Positions 20,855-31,973 are shown, counted from the stretch's first letter. The stretch: DNA of 64,000 bases from Phallus indusiatus (GCA_027605045.1 JAQFWX010000010.1:252879-316878), one strand, 5' to 3'. The notes: a model not told the origin generated them from the sequence alone. Made by a program: numbers and translations.

Positions 20855-23800
20855 ATGTTGCCTCTAACCACATCAGAAAACGTGACATTTCCCACGGTGC
20901 TTCTGGACTGCAACATGTTGCCGTCATCCACCGCCGAGTCCATACCCCGGACTTATTCGCCTCCTCCTTCGAGCTCGACTACATTGACCAACGAACAGAG
21001 CAATGCGAATCCTATCTCTACACATGCGGCTACATCCTCCCTGTCTAAAGAACCAACACCGTCTGTCAATTCTAAGCACAGTCGTAAACGAACAGGAGAC
21101 GGAACGTTTGCTATGCCACATCCTCGATCATCTCTCTCAATGATGCCTGGAAATTTACAACCAAATAAAGGGCCTCTTGTGCTTAATAAGTTTGTCTTGT
21201 ACGAAAACAAATCGCGGTTCTACCTTGTCGCTTCTAACACATCGGATTCTCGTCATCGCATGTTGAAATCGACAGGACGGTACAAGACGAGTTAATTATC
21301 TCGGAGGGCAACGCTATATACAGTGGAAAGCAGATGAGCGAGGTCTTAACGATGCTTGAAGATGGGAATAAAAGTGCTGGAGGTTTAGGAAGGGCTCGTG
21401 TGTTTTCGGTATCGCGGGTAAAGCTGCGTCCTCGGTCTTTCACAGCTTGCTTTGGCTCATAAGCTAGTTAGGCTTTATATCTATCACGTTGATCAAGTGA
21501 ATATGGTACCCATATGTTTCAATCAAAAAATTGACAAGCCTGCCGAAGGACAAAAGTTAGTGCGGTTAGTTCTCAACATGCCTTCTTTATTAACGACTCT
21601 TTGCAGACTAATGAACGCCTTCAAACAAGTCGATATGACCAAGAATTTCTATTTCAGGTCCCGTCCCTCTTGTGTTCCTTATATCGTAACTAATACCAAA
21701 TTCTACAGCTATACCTACGCTACAACACAACATGACTAAGAAACCTTATTCAAATAATACGTCTGCCCGTTGGACGTTCAACGACCGCTTTGCTTGGAAC
21801 CACCATATGCTTTTCGAAGCATTTGGAAAGGGACAAGAAGGAATCATCAAGAGTCCTTGGGTTCTCCCCCTTGTTCATGGACACGTCGATCAAGCAAGCA
21901 AGTAAAATAATATCACTAACAATCGCCGTTCCTGACTGTGCTTCAAACCAGAACTTGTTGTACTCGGCCGGACCGTGTTTGTCACGCTTATTGCCAGACG
22001 TTCTCGACATTTCGCAGGGGCGAGATATTTGAAACGTGGTGTCAATTCTGAGGTATTTCATCACATTTTTCTCAAGACTTGTATTCTGCTACGAACTGCT
22101 AAGCGTGGTTTGATAGGGTAATGTTGCAAACGAGGTTGAAACTGAGCAGATTGTCTTTGAAGCCATAACGACCCCTTTCTACTACCCACCTTCAAGATCT
22201 GAAATCACAGCTAGAGGGAAATCACTGACTCGTAGTCCAAACCCCCACTATACTAGTTATGTTCAGGTGCGTTTTCTTTATGTTTTCTTTATCGTTAAGA
22301 TCTCACGAAAAAGAGTACAGTACCGAGGCAGTATACCTGTCTTCTGGACTCAAGATACAACCAGCATGACTCCGAAACCGCCTGTTGAGAGTAGGTCTCA
22401 ATGACATGCCATATGTCATATAGAACTTATCATTTCACAAAACTTCTACAGTCACGGTCGTGGACCCCTTTTATACCGCTGCTGCCCTTCATTTTGACAA
22501 TTTGCCGCAGTGGTATGGTGCGCCAATCATGATTCTAAATTTAGTCAAGGTAAGTCGTGTTTAAGCTCGAGCGTGCTCAACCTCTATTGACCGTCTCTTC
22601 ACTTTCAAAAGTCCGGAGAACCCCAACCAAGGGAATCCAAGTTACTTCACGAGTATAATCAATGTGTCAAATATCTGAACCAATTTCTCCCAGAGGGAAA
22701 GAAGATGGTTTATATTGCCTGGGATATGGCTCGAGTATATAAAGAGTGGGTGGATGATGAAAGTGGCTGACTAGAACTTTTGATTGGTGATTCATTTAGA
22801 AAGACGCAGGACATCATCAGCTATCTAGAGGATTTAGCCGAAGAATCAATATCGATAACAGGAATTTTTCACTCAGGTCCCGAGCCTCGCTCCCATAGCT
22901 TGTGCAATGATCCTGAGTATATTTCATCGCCTGTGATGTCGAGTTTATCTATCCGGATGTCTTTTGACCAGTCATAGCCCCCGTGATACTATTCTCCTAC
23001 AGAATGGAATCTGCCGGACCAATTGCATTGATTGCTTGGATAGAACCAATGCTGCGCAGTTTGTCTTTGGCAAACGCGCCTCGGACATCAACTATACGCC
23101 TTGGGCATAGTTGATAATCCAAATCTTCCCTTTGACTCGAATGCTGTTAACATGTTCATAGAAATGTATCATGATCATGGCGACAGTGAGTTTACCGCGT
23201 CATTAGCCTTTTTCGCTTTTATCGATAACTCCCATCGCTTTTCAGCCATTGTTTTACAATACACAGGAAGTGCATTAGTGAACCGTGTGGGAAGCTACCG
23301 TCGTATACCACATTGGCAAAGTCATTCGCGTGATATTATTGAGAATTTGAGGCGGTTTTATGTCAACTCTATGTTAGATAAGAGTAAATTCATAATTTCA
23401 CATGCACACCATTATTACCGTTTACTCGGGAATAGATGCTGATAAACAAACGGCTATTGACATTTTCCTCGGCGTCCAGCCACCCTTACGTCCCATCAAT
23501 CCAGAGAGGCGCGGAGCTAGCTATCGTCAATGGTTCAATCCAGAGTCCCTTGGTCCAGCTTATGTTCTTGATAATTATCAAAAGACACAGAGACTTCGCT
23601 CAGCTACGAAGCGATTTTTGGGTCGAATGTTATCGTCCCCTGTTGTTTACTCATTTGGCGAAGCATTTTGCGTACTCGATGAACAGTACACTAAAGCTTT
23701 CTGGGTAAATTTGTCTCGTTGCTTTGTGCTAATATGATCTCATTTGTCTAACAGCAAAACAAATAATTTTAACGATAGCCCATTTCTCCCGCGCTATACT

Positions 23801-24090
23801 CTACATCAACCTAAGTCAGCTTATCTTTTTTCTTAAGTCGCATTTATAGACTGACTGCTTGGGAACCAAGGTTAATCCAAGGCGTTCGGCGCCAGATTGG
23901 CGTTAACCAATCTTCTTCCTCAAAAAAGTTAAAACTCCCTTCATCCACACGAAAAGAAAAAGAGAAAGAAGATCAACCGCCTTTGCCTGTCGATCCCTCA
24001 TCATGCGAAGTGATGTTCGAAAAACTTTTATTACCTAGTGTCTTGGCTAAAGAAGAAATTGAGTACCAAAGGTAAGTGATCACGGCTGTT
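20855..24090 (+). pseudogene. FIG4-like SAC-domain phosphoinositide phosphatase, decayed
   Basis: FIG4 removes the 5-phosphate of PI(3,5)P2 in the vacuole/endosome complex with Fab1 and Vac14. The SAC order is recognisable: LNKFVLYENKSRFYLVA (about 21180), [50 protein letters not shown] (about 21990), [40 protein letters not shown], the catalytic CX5R motif in [15 protein letters not shown] (23005-23050), [13 protein letters not shown] and the C-terminal [20 protein letters not shown]. Several GT-AG introns fit. Breaks: a lost A near 21266, a disrupted stretch near 21715, a lost base near 23080 just after the catalytic motif, a frame switch near 23590, and an apparently missing segment near 21450. 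It has an intact catalytic motif but cannot be a full-length protein as read. The start at 20855 is a guess in a Ser/Pro-rich N-terminus. Confidence 0.8.
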
Positions 24091-24289
24091 CATTCTTATT
24101 ATGCTAGATGGCTCGGTTCTGGTGCCGTGTGGGTGTTTTCGGTATACGCTAAGATAACTGTACTTATTATATTATTGAATTTTGAATCAAACTTTATCTC
24201 ATGCGTGCGACGTTCGAGACATAAAAGAAAAAAGGGATGAGGAAATTGGGCCGAGGAACTTGTAAGGAGATACGATTACCTTACATTCT

Positions 24290-24975
24290 GAATGAGGAGT
24301 GACTAGGGAAGTCTTATAAGCCGGGATATTATACTTTAATCAAATCATGACGAATACAAAAAAAAAATTCGATTTCAACCAGCGGTCTGAATCCCTGGAC
24401 CTTCAACCCCCGTACCTCCAACTTGCCACGATTGGATGCTTTAAATGCCAAATGAGCCGTACCTTCAACAATGTTTTTTTCGTCATCTGCACATAACTGA
24501 ACATTTATACACACACCCTGATTGACGGCTAGTGCTGAATTATTCGGCGAGTGGCTTTGACCACACAGATCGGAACACCTTTTTCGTCCAATGAACTAAG
24601 GAGTGAGAGACTTGACGCTGTGTATAATAATATGTATATATCTTTTAGTATACAGTCTGATGGTGATAACTCTGCTAAAAAGAAATACCTCGCTCGGACC
24701 AGGCCCCTGAGCACGCTCTTCGTTTTCATGTTTTTTTTCCAACATTGCACCTGACTTGCGTATAGATTGGTTCTGGGTCCAATCGATTATTTGTTTAAAC
24801 ATACTCAAAGACACTGGCACCTTTCACATTTCATCATCATAAAAATATACGCCAGTCTCAGATTGTACTTGATCGATCAGGACCGCGAACATCTCTCTAA
24901 TTTTTTCTTGTCGAGCCTTGATTTCAAGAGGAGGGAAAAACTTGCATCCGCACAACATCATCCTTGATCCTACCC
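24290..24975 (-). pseudogene. relic of an unknown intron-containing gene
   Basis: Protein-like pieces on the minus strand: IKARQEKIREMFAVLIDQVQ leading into SETGVYFYDDE (about 24930-24840), FKQIIDWTQNQSIRKSG (about 24800), SVLRGLVRARYFFLAELSPS (about 24700), SSLDEKGVPICVVKATRRI (about 24600), and GVCINVQLCADDEKNIVEG to RGLKVQGFRPLVEIEF (about 24520-24360). The pieces lie in different frames and obvious introns do not join all of them. The family is not recognised. Confidence 0.4.
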
Positions 24976-26493
24976 GGGTCTAGCTAATCGATTAGGAACA
25001 TGCAGGATTTTATCCACAATGGTTCGAGTTCTTCTCTATGCAGGCGGGTTGGCAGATTCTGGGATGGAGGAGGGTACGTATACTAGGGTTCATAGCAGGA
25101 GTCATATATACGTCAGACAATCTTTGTGGCCAGTATCAGATCAGTTGTTGTGACTAATGCATTCAAATTTAAAGTCAAAGTGACGGGACGCAAAAGCTCT
25201 ATCGCTATCATACCATGTATCCTGGCAGTTTAAAAGAAATCCCGACATATGAAAAGGAAAAGCCAGACGAAGTTTCTTTTTCACTATATAAAGACTCCAT
25301 TTGTCTTAGTGGAGACAACGTTAACAAAGGGGGGTGTGATAGAGCCCGAGATTCAAAGGGAGAGAAGGAATGACAATGTGGGCGGTGAGATGCGACGATG
25401 AAATTTCGCTGCGAGGGGACTCCATGTGGGAAGGACAAGGGTACTACAGTGTTTGAGGAAGTGTTCAGCTTGGCCTTGTATGCCTCTTGCTCTGAAGGGG
25501 TGGACCGGAGCCAGCTCGTGGGCTTGTTTGTTGGACGATCAAGTCGAGCGTGGGTATCAGGTATCAGCTGGACAAGGCAATGGAAGATGAAACATCAAAA
25601 GTTGCTGGCGATGCTGGACTTGGGTTCGGTGGCGAGGAGTGACGACGTTTATAGCAGGACATCGACATCGTCCAGAGTTTGCGTAGGGCTTGTCTAAGGA
25701 TTGCACACAGGACGTATGTTACCTCATTATCGAGACGCAATTTAAGATTAAACATTTTGTTTTGTCTTTTAATTGTGAAACTATATGATGATTTTATTCT
25801 GTTCGGGTTTTCAGTTACGAATCAGCTGGAAGCACATGTAAGCCGAATAATAGCCTGAGTCAAGGACCAGAATTCGAGACGCAGAGAACAGATCTTCAAT
25901 GTTATGACAAAACTGATTGTAATAATCCTCATGCTAATATTCATTGTTTCATTATCTGACAGCGATTTAGAAAATATAAGTAGTTAACCGCGAGGATCGA
26001 CGTCTCCCCGATGCGATTGGACTGACAGGGCTAATCGGGTCGTCAGGTAACTCTGAACTTGTCCTGTCACTTGCCACTTTCTGACTTACCTCCGAGATGA
26101 TTGATTCACCATTCCATTGATGACGACCTTCAGCTGAATCATCAGGAGGCCGACGACGGAAGCGACAGATCTAGAGGAGAAATTTAGCGAATGCAAGAGG
26201 GAAACATAGTTTCCGAACCCGAATGACATCTTGCACTTGGACCTCCCTGAAGGGGCCCTCAAATTCTCATACTACTCTCATAGATAGCAACGGACTGGAG
26301 AGGAACACGATTCAAGCTCCGCAATAATTGTCGTTCTTTCCTGGATACGGACTCCTTGCATACACAAGGCCTCAACGCTTCAACCATTATGTCACCCCAC
26401 CCCGTGCAGCTCTGGCGTCCTTCAGATTTGAATACCTTCCTCCAAGATTTGTGACTGCAGGCGACGTCTCTCAAGCCATGCATGAGCGGAGTC
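24976..26493. other. spacer inside the inverted duplication, no gene seen
   Basis: Short frames on both strands with no domain or consistent splice partners. Confidence 0.4.
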
Positions 26494-27875
26494 GAACAGC
26501 TTCCCAGTATGTCCTCTGCCACGCTCTGATCGCGCCATCGATTTAATGGCATTTTTCGAAGATATAGATAGACTCATATCTGAACTTCTTCATCTCAAAA
26601 TCGCACTTTCCGATCACCTGTCACGATATCCTCTGCTCCTTTTCAGTTTCCATCATCATCGCATAGAAGAACCCAGTCGGAATCTTCGACCCATACAACA
26701 CTGTTCCTTGTACAACTACTTTGCCTACATGCTCAATTTCTCCGGAGAAGTCGGTGCTGACATTGTCATCATTACTTTCTCCTGCGTGTACTGAAACTCG
26801 TTCCGCGTATTCTACTGCTATCTCGTCAAGCAAACAATTTTCTCGGACACCGACATCCTCTCGTTCTCCTTTGCACTCTATCCGTAAAACTGTTGCTGCT
26901 TTGAAAGAAAGAACACCATCATTGGGAAAGTCCGCATCTTGAGTCATTTCCGACTCATCATATGAGGGCTTCCTCAGCATCAGGTGTAGTGGACACCCGA
27001 AATCAATAGGTCCCCTCCCTCCTCTTCCGGTTAAGCCGAAGGCTTGAACGCTGGTAACAGGAAGAAAACTGTGATGGTAGTAGTACAAGAAAGAGTGTTT
27101 CCAGCGGTAGCAGTAGTAACAAGACTCCGTTCGAGATTGCTGAGTTAGGTCCATTTGCTCAACCAGATCGAGAGGTAATTGTTTATTTTCTTTGGAAGTA
27201 TTACTGTCTAACTCCGTTTCTAGTCCTTGCGTGTCAGTCAAGTTCGCCACTTAAACATGAACGCTTCACCACTGTTCCACTAGATCCGTACACGCGGCAA
27301 TTCTTTATCCACATGTCCTTGTCCTCTCTTGAATAGATGCAGGAGGTCGACGTGGCATTATCACTCTTGACTTGCTCAACTGCAATAAAGTTCATTCTGT
27401 AACTTCACATAGTCACCCTAGCGCTCAAGATGACATTGGAACGATTGCAGCGTGGGAGCAAGCAACTGGGTCTGGATCCGAAAGGGCCTTGCGTGAACTT
27501 CTCTGTTCGTTCCAGCTCCTCCATCAGGATGGTTTGGAGTGTTTAGGAGGAGACAGTGTCCGAAATGTGTTTGATAAGTAGGAGCAACTAAATAAGTCAG
27601 TCTTCATAAAATATTGTGGAAAACCCATGTTCTAATGGTGTTATTATGTATAAAACAGGGAAGCACTCAATCGCGCTGTCACTTTGCCAGATCCATCTGT
27701 TCACTCCCTGTCCCCGGCACCTTCAATTGGGACAATCCAGTCGAAAAGCAGTTCGTATTCAGATAGTAAATCGCAATTCGGCCGAACAAGTACTGTGTTT
27801 GTCCCTCTTTTGAGCACATTACCTGATATCGGTGGATCCACTGTGGCCCCTGTTTCTTCTCGCTCCACCTTGTTT
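26494..27875 (-). repeat. right arm of a 1.38-kb inverted duplication
   Basis: Inverted copy of 18471-19854, separated from it by about 6.6 kb that contain the FIG4-like pseudogene. The coding sense of the original gene is the plus strand here: SSRSPLHSIRKTVAALKER near 26860, the LNCNKVHSVTSHSHP block at 27372-27581 and STLPDIGGSTVAPVSSRS near 27810. The 209-codon frame on the minus strand (27250-26621) is antisense to this and is not considered a gene. Confidence 0.85.
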
Positions 27876-28801
27876 ACCCATGAATCAAATTTATTATCTT
27901 GCGGTCACTTACACTGTCGGAGAGTATGACCAGTTTATGAATTTATTTGAGTTTTTGGTGTCTTATTCTCATCATTTATAGTCATCCTCTCCTAGTATGC
28001 TCATCTGCCGTCTTCAAGCAGTAGCATGACTACTACACCTGTTCCTCGCTCCTTGACTATTACTCCTCAAGCTAGTTTCAGTGTTAATGTTACCACACCT
28101 TGGTCAAATGTCCCATCAATAAGGAGTCAGGAGAAGGTATCATCGTGTGCACCGGAGGCCATGGTGCCTGAACCGAGAGAAATGCTATCAGCCCCTCATA
28201 GTCCACCTCCTTCGTTGATTTTAACCGATGTTACTCGTTTATTGCACTATCCTCATGATATCAACGATAAACGTAATGGACAACATGTCATATAGATGAT
28301 ATCAGACAGAAATTGGATGTCCTCGCTACCAGAATTCAGGACGAGATGACTCTACATCAATCACCGCCCCCCATTTGACAAAAGGATGTCTCTAACACGT
28401 TGATCACTATTCCTACTCTCACTACCTCCACTTCGAGTATAAGCTCAAATGCCGAATCGAAATTGGGAACGGAAATCAAAACCAATTCGAAGCAGCTGTT
28501 CTTATTTATCGCGACACCATTGCCCTCCACCGAAACTAGAATCAGAATCAAAACAAAATTAAAGTCAACAGCCAACATCGAGGTTTGGGTTTGCAACATG
28601 TTTGCGTCGGATGGGCGAGTGGATGGATACGAAGGTATTAAGTCCGTTACAGGAGGACCAGCTGTGGTTAGAGAGATATACCACACATCCGAATCATGTG
28701 AAGACTGCCATTGTCTCCGGTACTGGCAAAGCAGTCATAAAACACCCATAAAGCTGAGCACATGCCTGCCATGGCCCACCAGCCACGTTTTGTTCAAGAC
28801 G
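27876..28801. other. no intact gene, low-complexity frames
   Basis: A plus-strand Ser/Thr/Pro-rich frame at 28026-28295 and weak frames up to 28837 may be the 5' part of the relic that follows. Stops and frame changes are frequent. Confidence 0.35.
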
Positions 28802-28893
28802 AGTTGTATCTCAGACCTTGACAGTCTTGTCATCTGAACATAATATGAAGAAAGCATGATTAAGGGCAATAGCTTAATCCCATCCATTGGCAC

Positions 28894-29464
28894 CTGTATG
28901 AGACCCTCCAAGCCAAACCTCCAAGGCCCCAAGCTATGCAAACCACCTGTTCCACCACTGCACACAAAACAAAGAGTGGCAGAAGCAACATGACAAGATA
29001 CCCATGTCAACATTTTCCCATGACAGATGGTTGTCTATTATCAATTGGCATCAGTCTTGGAAAGCTGGCATTGAAATTTGACATGAAGAAGATCATGTTC
29101 TCTACTGCATCATATCATTGCTGGAAGATGTTCAGGAGCTGATCAGGAAATGTTACCATGAACCAGTCACTCAGGTGAGTACAGATATATATAAGTAGCA
29201 TCCAGAATACTAATTTTTTACCAGGTATGGAATGATATTCTCAAAAGATATTCCAGCCCACAGTTTGGCAGACATGTCACCAGTTATATTTGGTCAAAAA
29301 TAAATCAATCTGAATGGAAATGTGATTCAAATCAACAGACCCCAGCCAAGAAAACACCAGAGGATGCAAGAGAAAAAGTGGATGAAGTCAGATACCACTG
29401 TGCTGAGACCATAGATTCCTCCACTCAGGATGGGTCTAGCACCCCCACCCAGTGCTTCATTTAA
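28894..29464 (+). pseudogene. CpG-decayed relic of a two-exon gene, unknown family
   Basis: One frame reads SQTSKAPSYANHLFHHCTQN, then KEWQKQHDKIPMSTFSHDRW, LSIINWHQSWKAGIEI, a single TGA stop, HEEDHVLYCIISLLEDVQEL and IRKCYHEPVTQ. It then joins through a GT-AG intron (about 29174-29224) to VWNDILKRYSSPQFGRHVTS and continues with DAREKVDEVRYHCAETID to a stop at 29464. The internal TGA near 29080 is what a CGA arginine codon becomes after CpG to TpG change, and this tract contains no CpG at all. Function unknown; a transposon-borne gene is likely from the setting. Confidence 0.55.
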
Positions 29465-29492
29465 GCAACAGGGTGTTACATGCCAGGGTCAG

Positions 29493-29754
29493 TGTAATGT
29501 TTTGTTACAGTTTATGATTAGCCCAGTTCTTATGGACTCACAATTAACAGTATAAATCTGTATATTTGCAAGTGCAGGTAAGAAAGGCTGCTGGTGCCTT
29601 TACTGTTACACGGTATTTACAGGTGTGACAGCGCCTATGTACATTACATAATACTAGGTACTTAGGCAGACAGAGATTGTCTGCATATAATGATGTATAT
29701 ATGAGTATGTACTATAACTAATAGTAGTCCGCTGCATGTAGTGGAACCGTTACA
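29493..29754 (+). mobile_element. LTR, family C, CpG-mutated copy
   Basis: 262 bp, TGTAATG...CCGTTACA, aligned end to end with 29859-30122. Most differences are CpG in that copy against TpG or CpA here. The two LTRs are in direct orientation and separated by only 104 bp (29755-29858), so they may be the ends of one internally deleted element. A clear target duplication was not found. Confidence 0.85.
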
Positions 29755-29858
29755 TCCTCCCCCGCTGACTTGAGCATCAAGTCAAACTCAGGTACAACAA
29801 GTAATCCTCAGTCGTCCGCATTATAATCCATGGCCATCTCAATATCACCTTGAGGGCA

Positions 29859-30122
29859 TGTAACGTTTCGTTACAGTTTACGATTAGCCCGGTTCTTACG
29901 GACTCACAACAAACAGTATAAAGCTGTATATTTGCAAGTACAGGTAAGAAAGGCTACCGGCGCCTTTACCGTTACGCGGTATTTACTGGTGTGACGGCGC
30001 CTATGTACATTACATAATACTAGGTACTTGTGCAGACGACGATCGTCTGCATGCAATTGTATATATATACTAATATGTACTATGGGTAATAGTAGTCCGC
30101 TGGTCATAGCGGAACCGTTACA
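29859..30122 (+). mobile_element. LTR, family C, CpG-rich copy
   Basis: 264 bp, TGTAACGTTTCG...GAACCGTTACA, nearly identical to the inverted copy at 30763-31026. It abuts and interrupts the chromodomain coding sequence that starts at about 30129. The 104 bp between it and the upstream LTR hold no recognisable primer-binding or coding sequence. Confidence 0.88.
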
Positions 30123-30128
30123 TGACTC

Positions 30129-30350
30129 GAATATAAGGTACGTTGGGAAGGCTATGGTCCCGAGCATGATCAATGGGAACCCGAATCGAATATTGCAGCC
30201 CCAGATCTCATTAGGCAGTTCCACCATGAGCACCCGAGTGCGCTGCGCTCGATAAATAGTCTTCTTTTCCATTGCCGCGCTCGGTTCAATTTCTCCAAGT
30301 TGCAAGCATCATTAGTCGAAGCTACAGGCGTTGGAATGCCGCCTCATTGA
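30129..30350 (+). pseudogene. chromodomain end of a chromovirus polyprotein
   Basis: The frame reads EYKVRWEGYGPEHDQWEPES followed by NIAAPDLIRQFHHEHPSA and a basic/hydrophobic tail to TGA at 30348-30350. This is the typical chromodomain (Y-x-V-R-W-x-G-Y...W-E-P) at the C-terminus of the integrase of Ty3-type chromoviruses, which steers integration to marked chromatin. It is cut off on the left by LTR family C. A purine run (AAGGGAGGGTGG) lies between the stop and the LTR at 30362, matching a polypurine tract, so that LTR is the 3' LTR of this element. Confidence 0.88.
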
Positions 30351-30361
30351 AGGGAGGGTGG

Positions 30362-30756
30362 TGTCAGGGTACACTACCTCGTCCCCTCATTTTTCCTTAT
30401 TTATTATCATCGGTATATATCTATTTCTATTTCATTTATATTTCCCATGTGTTACTTCTACCTTCCGTTTACTCTCTCCATCCATATTTCACCTTCTTTA
30501 TTCGCACGTGTTGTGCACTCATACCCGGCGTGATGCCTGTGACATCACGTCGCTTAGGTTCAGCTTGGGCGCCTGGCACTTAGCTGTGTCAGGGCCACAT
30601 GCCGTGTTGTTGTTTATGTATATAGTAGCTATACCTAGAGTGAGGGTCCCTAAGCTTGTTCTCTTAGGATCCCCTCCCTCTAGGTGAGTAGTATAGTTCC
30701 TTCAATATATTTACTTCGGATCCCCTCCCTCTAGTGTGAGCTGAGTAGCCCTAACA
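30362..30756 (+). mobile_element. 3' LTR, family A
   Basis: 395 bp, TGTCAGGG...CCCTAACA. A TATATAG box at 30619-30625 lies 33 bp before AAGCTTGTTCT (30652-30662), the presumed transcript start and self-primer (see 31963-31973). The start lies in a small hairpin, CCTAAG...CTTAGG. The LTR is followed by gag sequence of an opposite-facing copy, so this element seems to have inserted into another family A element. Confidence 0.9.
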
Positions 30757-30762
30757 CCAATC

Positions 30763-31026
30763 TGTAACGGTTCCGCTATGAGCAGCGGACTACTATTACC
30801 CATAGTACATATTAGTATATATATACAATTGCATGCAGACGATCGTCGTCTGCACAAGTACCTAGTATTATGTAATGTACATAGGCGCCGTCACACCAGT
30901 AAATACCGCGTAACGGTAAAGGCGCCGGTAGCCTTTCTTACCTGTACTTGCAAATATACAGCTTTATACTGTTTGTTGTGAGTCCGTAAGAACCGGGCTA
31001 ATCGTAAACTGTAACGAAACGTTACA
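30763..31026 (-). mobile_element. solo LTR, family C
   Basis: 264 bp, inverted relative to the copy at 29859-30122, flanked by the 5-bp target duplication CAATC at 30758-30762 and 31027-31031. It interrupts the gag gene of the family A element. The near identity to the 29859 copy and its retained CpG sites mark it as recent. Confidence 0.92.
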
Positions 31027-31031
31027 CAATC

Positions 31032-31810
31032 CACTTCCGAGACACTCTGACCCCGGCGTGTAACACTTCATAGTTGTGAAGTGCAGGTCGGTCCTTCATC
31101 ATCGCCACCAGAGAGGTGATTGCCGGGTCCAAACCATTACAAAAGTACATGTTAATGGCAAGGCCTTCCGTGAAGCTGGCATGCTCAATGAGTATGCGGA
31201 AGGCGTCCACATACTCTTCTACAGTCCTGTTGCCTTGGACGTAGCGATTGGAGTAGAGGGTGTTGATGGCATCCTCTTGCTTGGATTGTGGAAAGAAATC
31301 TGCCTTGAATCGTTCTTGAAAGGTGTTCCAGTCAGTGAAGGGCTTCTCTCCTCTTTGGTATCTTTTCAGCATAGACTCACTGAAAACGAGGGTGCAGCCT
31401 TCGTTCATGTACGACATTGCCCAGCTGACCTTGAGTTCATCAGTCTCAAAGTCACGACTGCATATACTCATGTAGAACTCGACAGTGTTCCAGAAGGCAC
31501 GTCCCTTGGAGCAATCTCTGTTGAATGAAGGAGGTACAGCAGGTCGGGTATTTCGGGAAGAACGTGAACTGGCTTGATGCTCATGAGCTGGTGGTTGTCC
31601 AGGCGAGGACGTGTTGTCAGCAGGGGGGTTTTGGGTTGGGGCAGCTCTAGCTGCGTCCCGGATGCTCCGTAGCACCTCAATCATCTGTGAGGTCTGGGAT
31701 TCCTGTCTTGCCATGCGGGCATCCATTTCCGAGAATTGCTGCATGATAATAGTCGCCACATCTTCGAGGGTGACGATTTGGGGTGCAGAGGGTGGAGGTG
31801 AAGAATCCAT
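31032..31810 (-). pseudogene. retrotransposon gag, truncated
   Basis: From ATG at 31810 the frame reads MDSSPPPSAPQIVTLEDVAT, then a Pro/Ser/Gln-rich linker, and a capsid-type block with KGRAFWNTVEFYMSICSRDF, FTDWNTFQERFKADFFPQ and RTVEEYVDAFRILIEHASF. This is the Ty3/gypsy retrotransposon gag pattern. The 3' part, including any zinc knuckle and pol, is missing because the reading frame runs into the LTR inserted at 31026 and then into an opposite-facing element. Its upstream LTR is the nested copy ending at 31976, and the leader between them is about 165 bp. Confidence 0.9.
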
Positions 31811-31962
31811 GAGAGAGAGAAAAAAGGAAAAGGGGTTTTAAGATGGAGCAGAGGGGTTGGTTATAGACGGGACTCGAAAAAAAAATACGACACTGTGATA
31901 GTCAGTGTCGAGCACGATTTTTCGATAACAAGTGTCGATAGAAATGACTGGTCTGCAAGTAG

Positions 31963-31973
31963 AAGCTTGTTCT
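31963..31973 (-). other. self-priming primer-binding site
   Basis: Two bases inside the LTR end, the minus strand reads AGAACAAGCTT. It is the exact complement of AAGCTTGTTCT in the family A LTR, which sits 33 bp after a TATA box. Tf1/sushi-type chromoviruses prime reverse transcription with the folded-back 5' end of their own mRNA through such an 11-base match instead of a tRNA. The match is seen in the sequence; its use is inferred. Confidence 0.75.

Noticed and set aside
20855..24090. Explaining the FIG4 breaks as assembly homopolymer errors
   Set aside because: Not fully excluded, but about ten kilobases of coding sequence in other genes of the window show no comparable error, and one segment of FIG4 is missing.
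26621..27250. 209-codon minus-strand frame starting MANLTDTQGLETELD, repeated at 19101 on the plus strand
   Set aside because: It is antisense to the Ser-rich coding direction shared by both arms of the inverted duplication, breaks down in the left copy, and has no recognised domain.
29493..30122. A TRIM element (two LTRs around 104 bp)
   Set aside because: The size fits, but no common target duplication, primer-binding site or polypurine tract could be shown, so an internally deleted element or two independent LTRs are equally likely.
30272..30687. Two open frames of 103 and 118 codons across the family A LTR
   Set aside because: They run over the LTR, its TATA box and the presumed transcript start and are open by composition. 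Other LTR copies do not preserve them.
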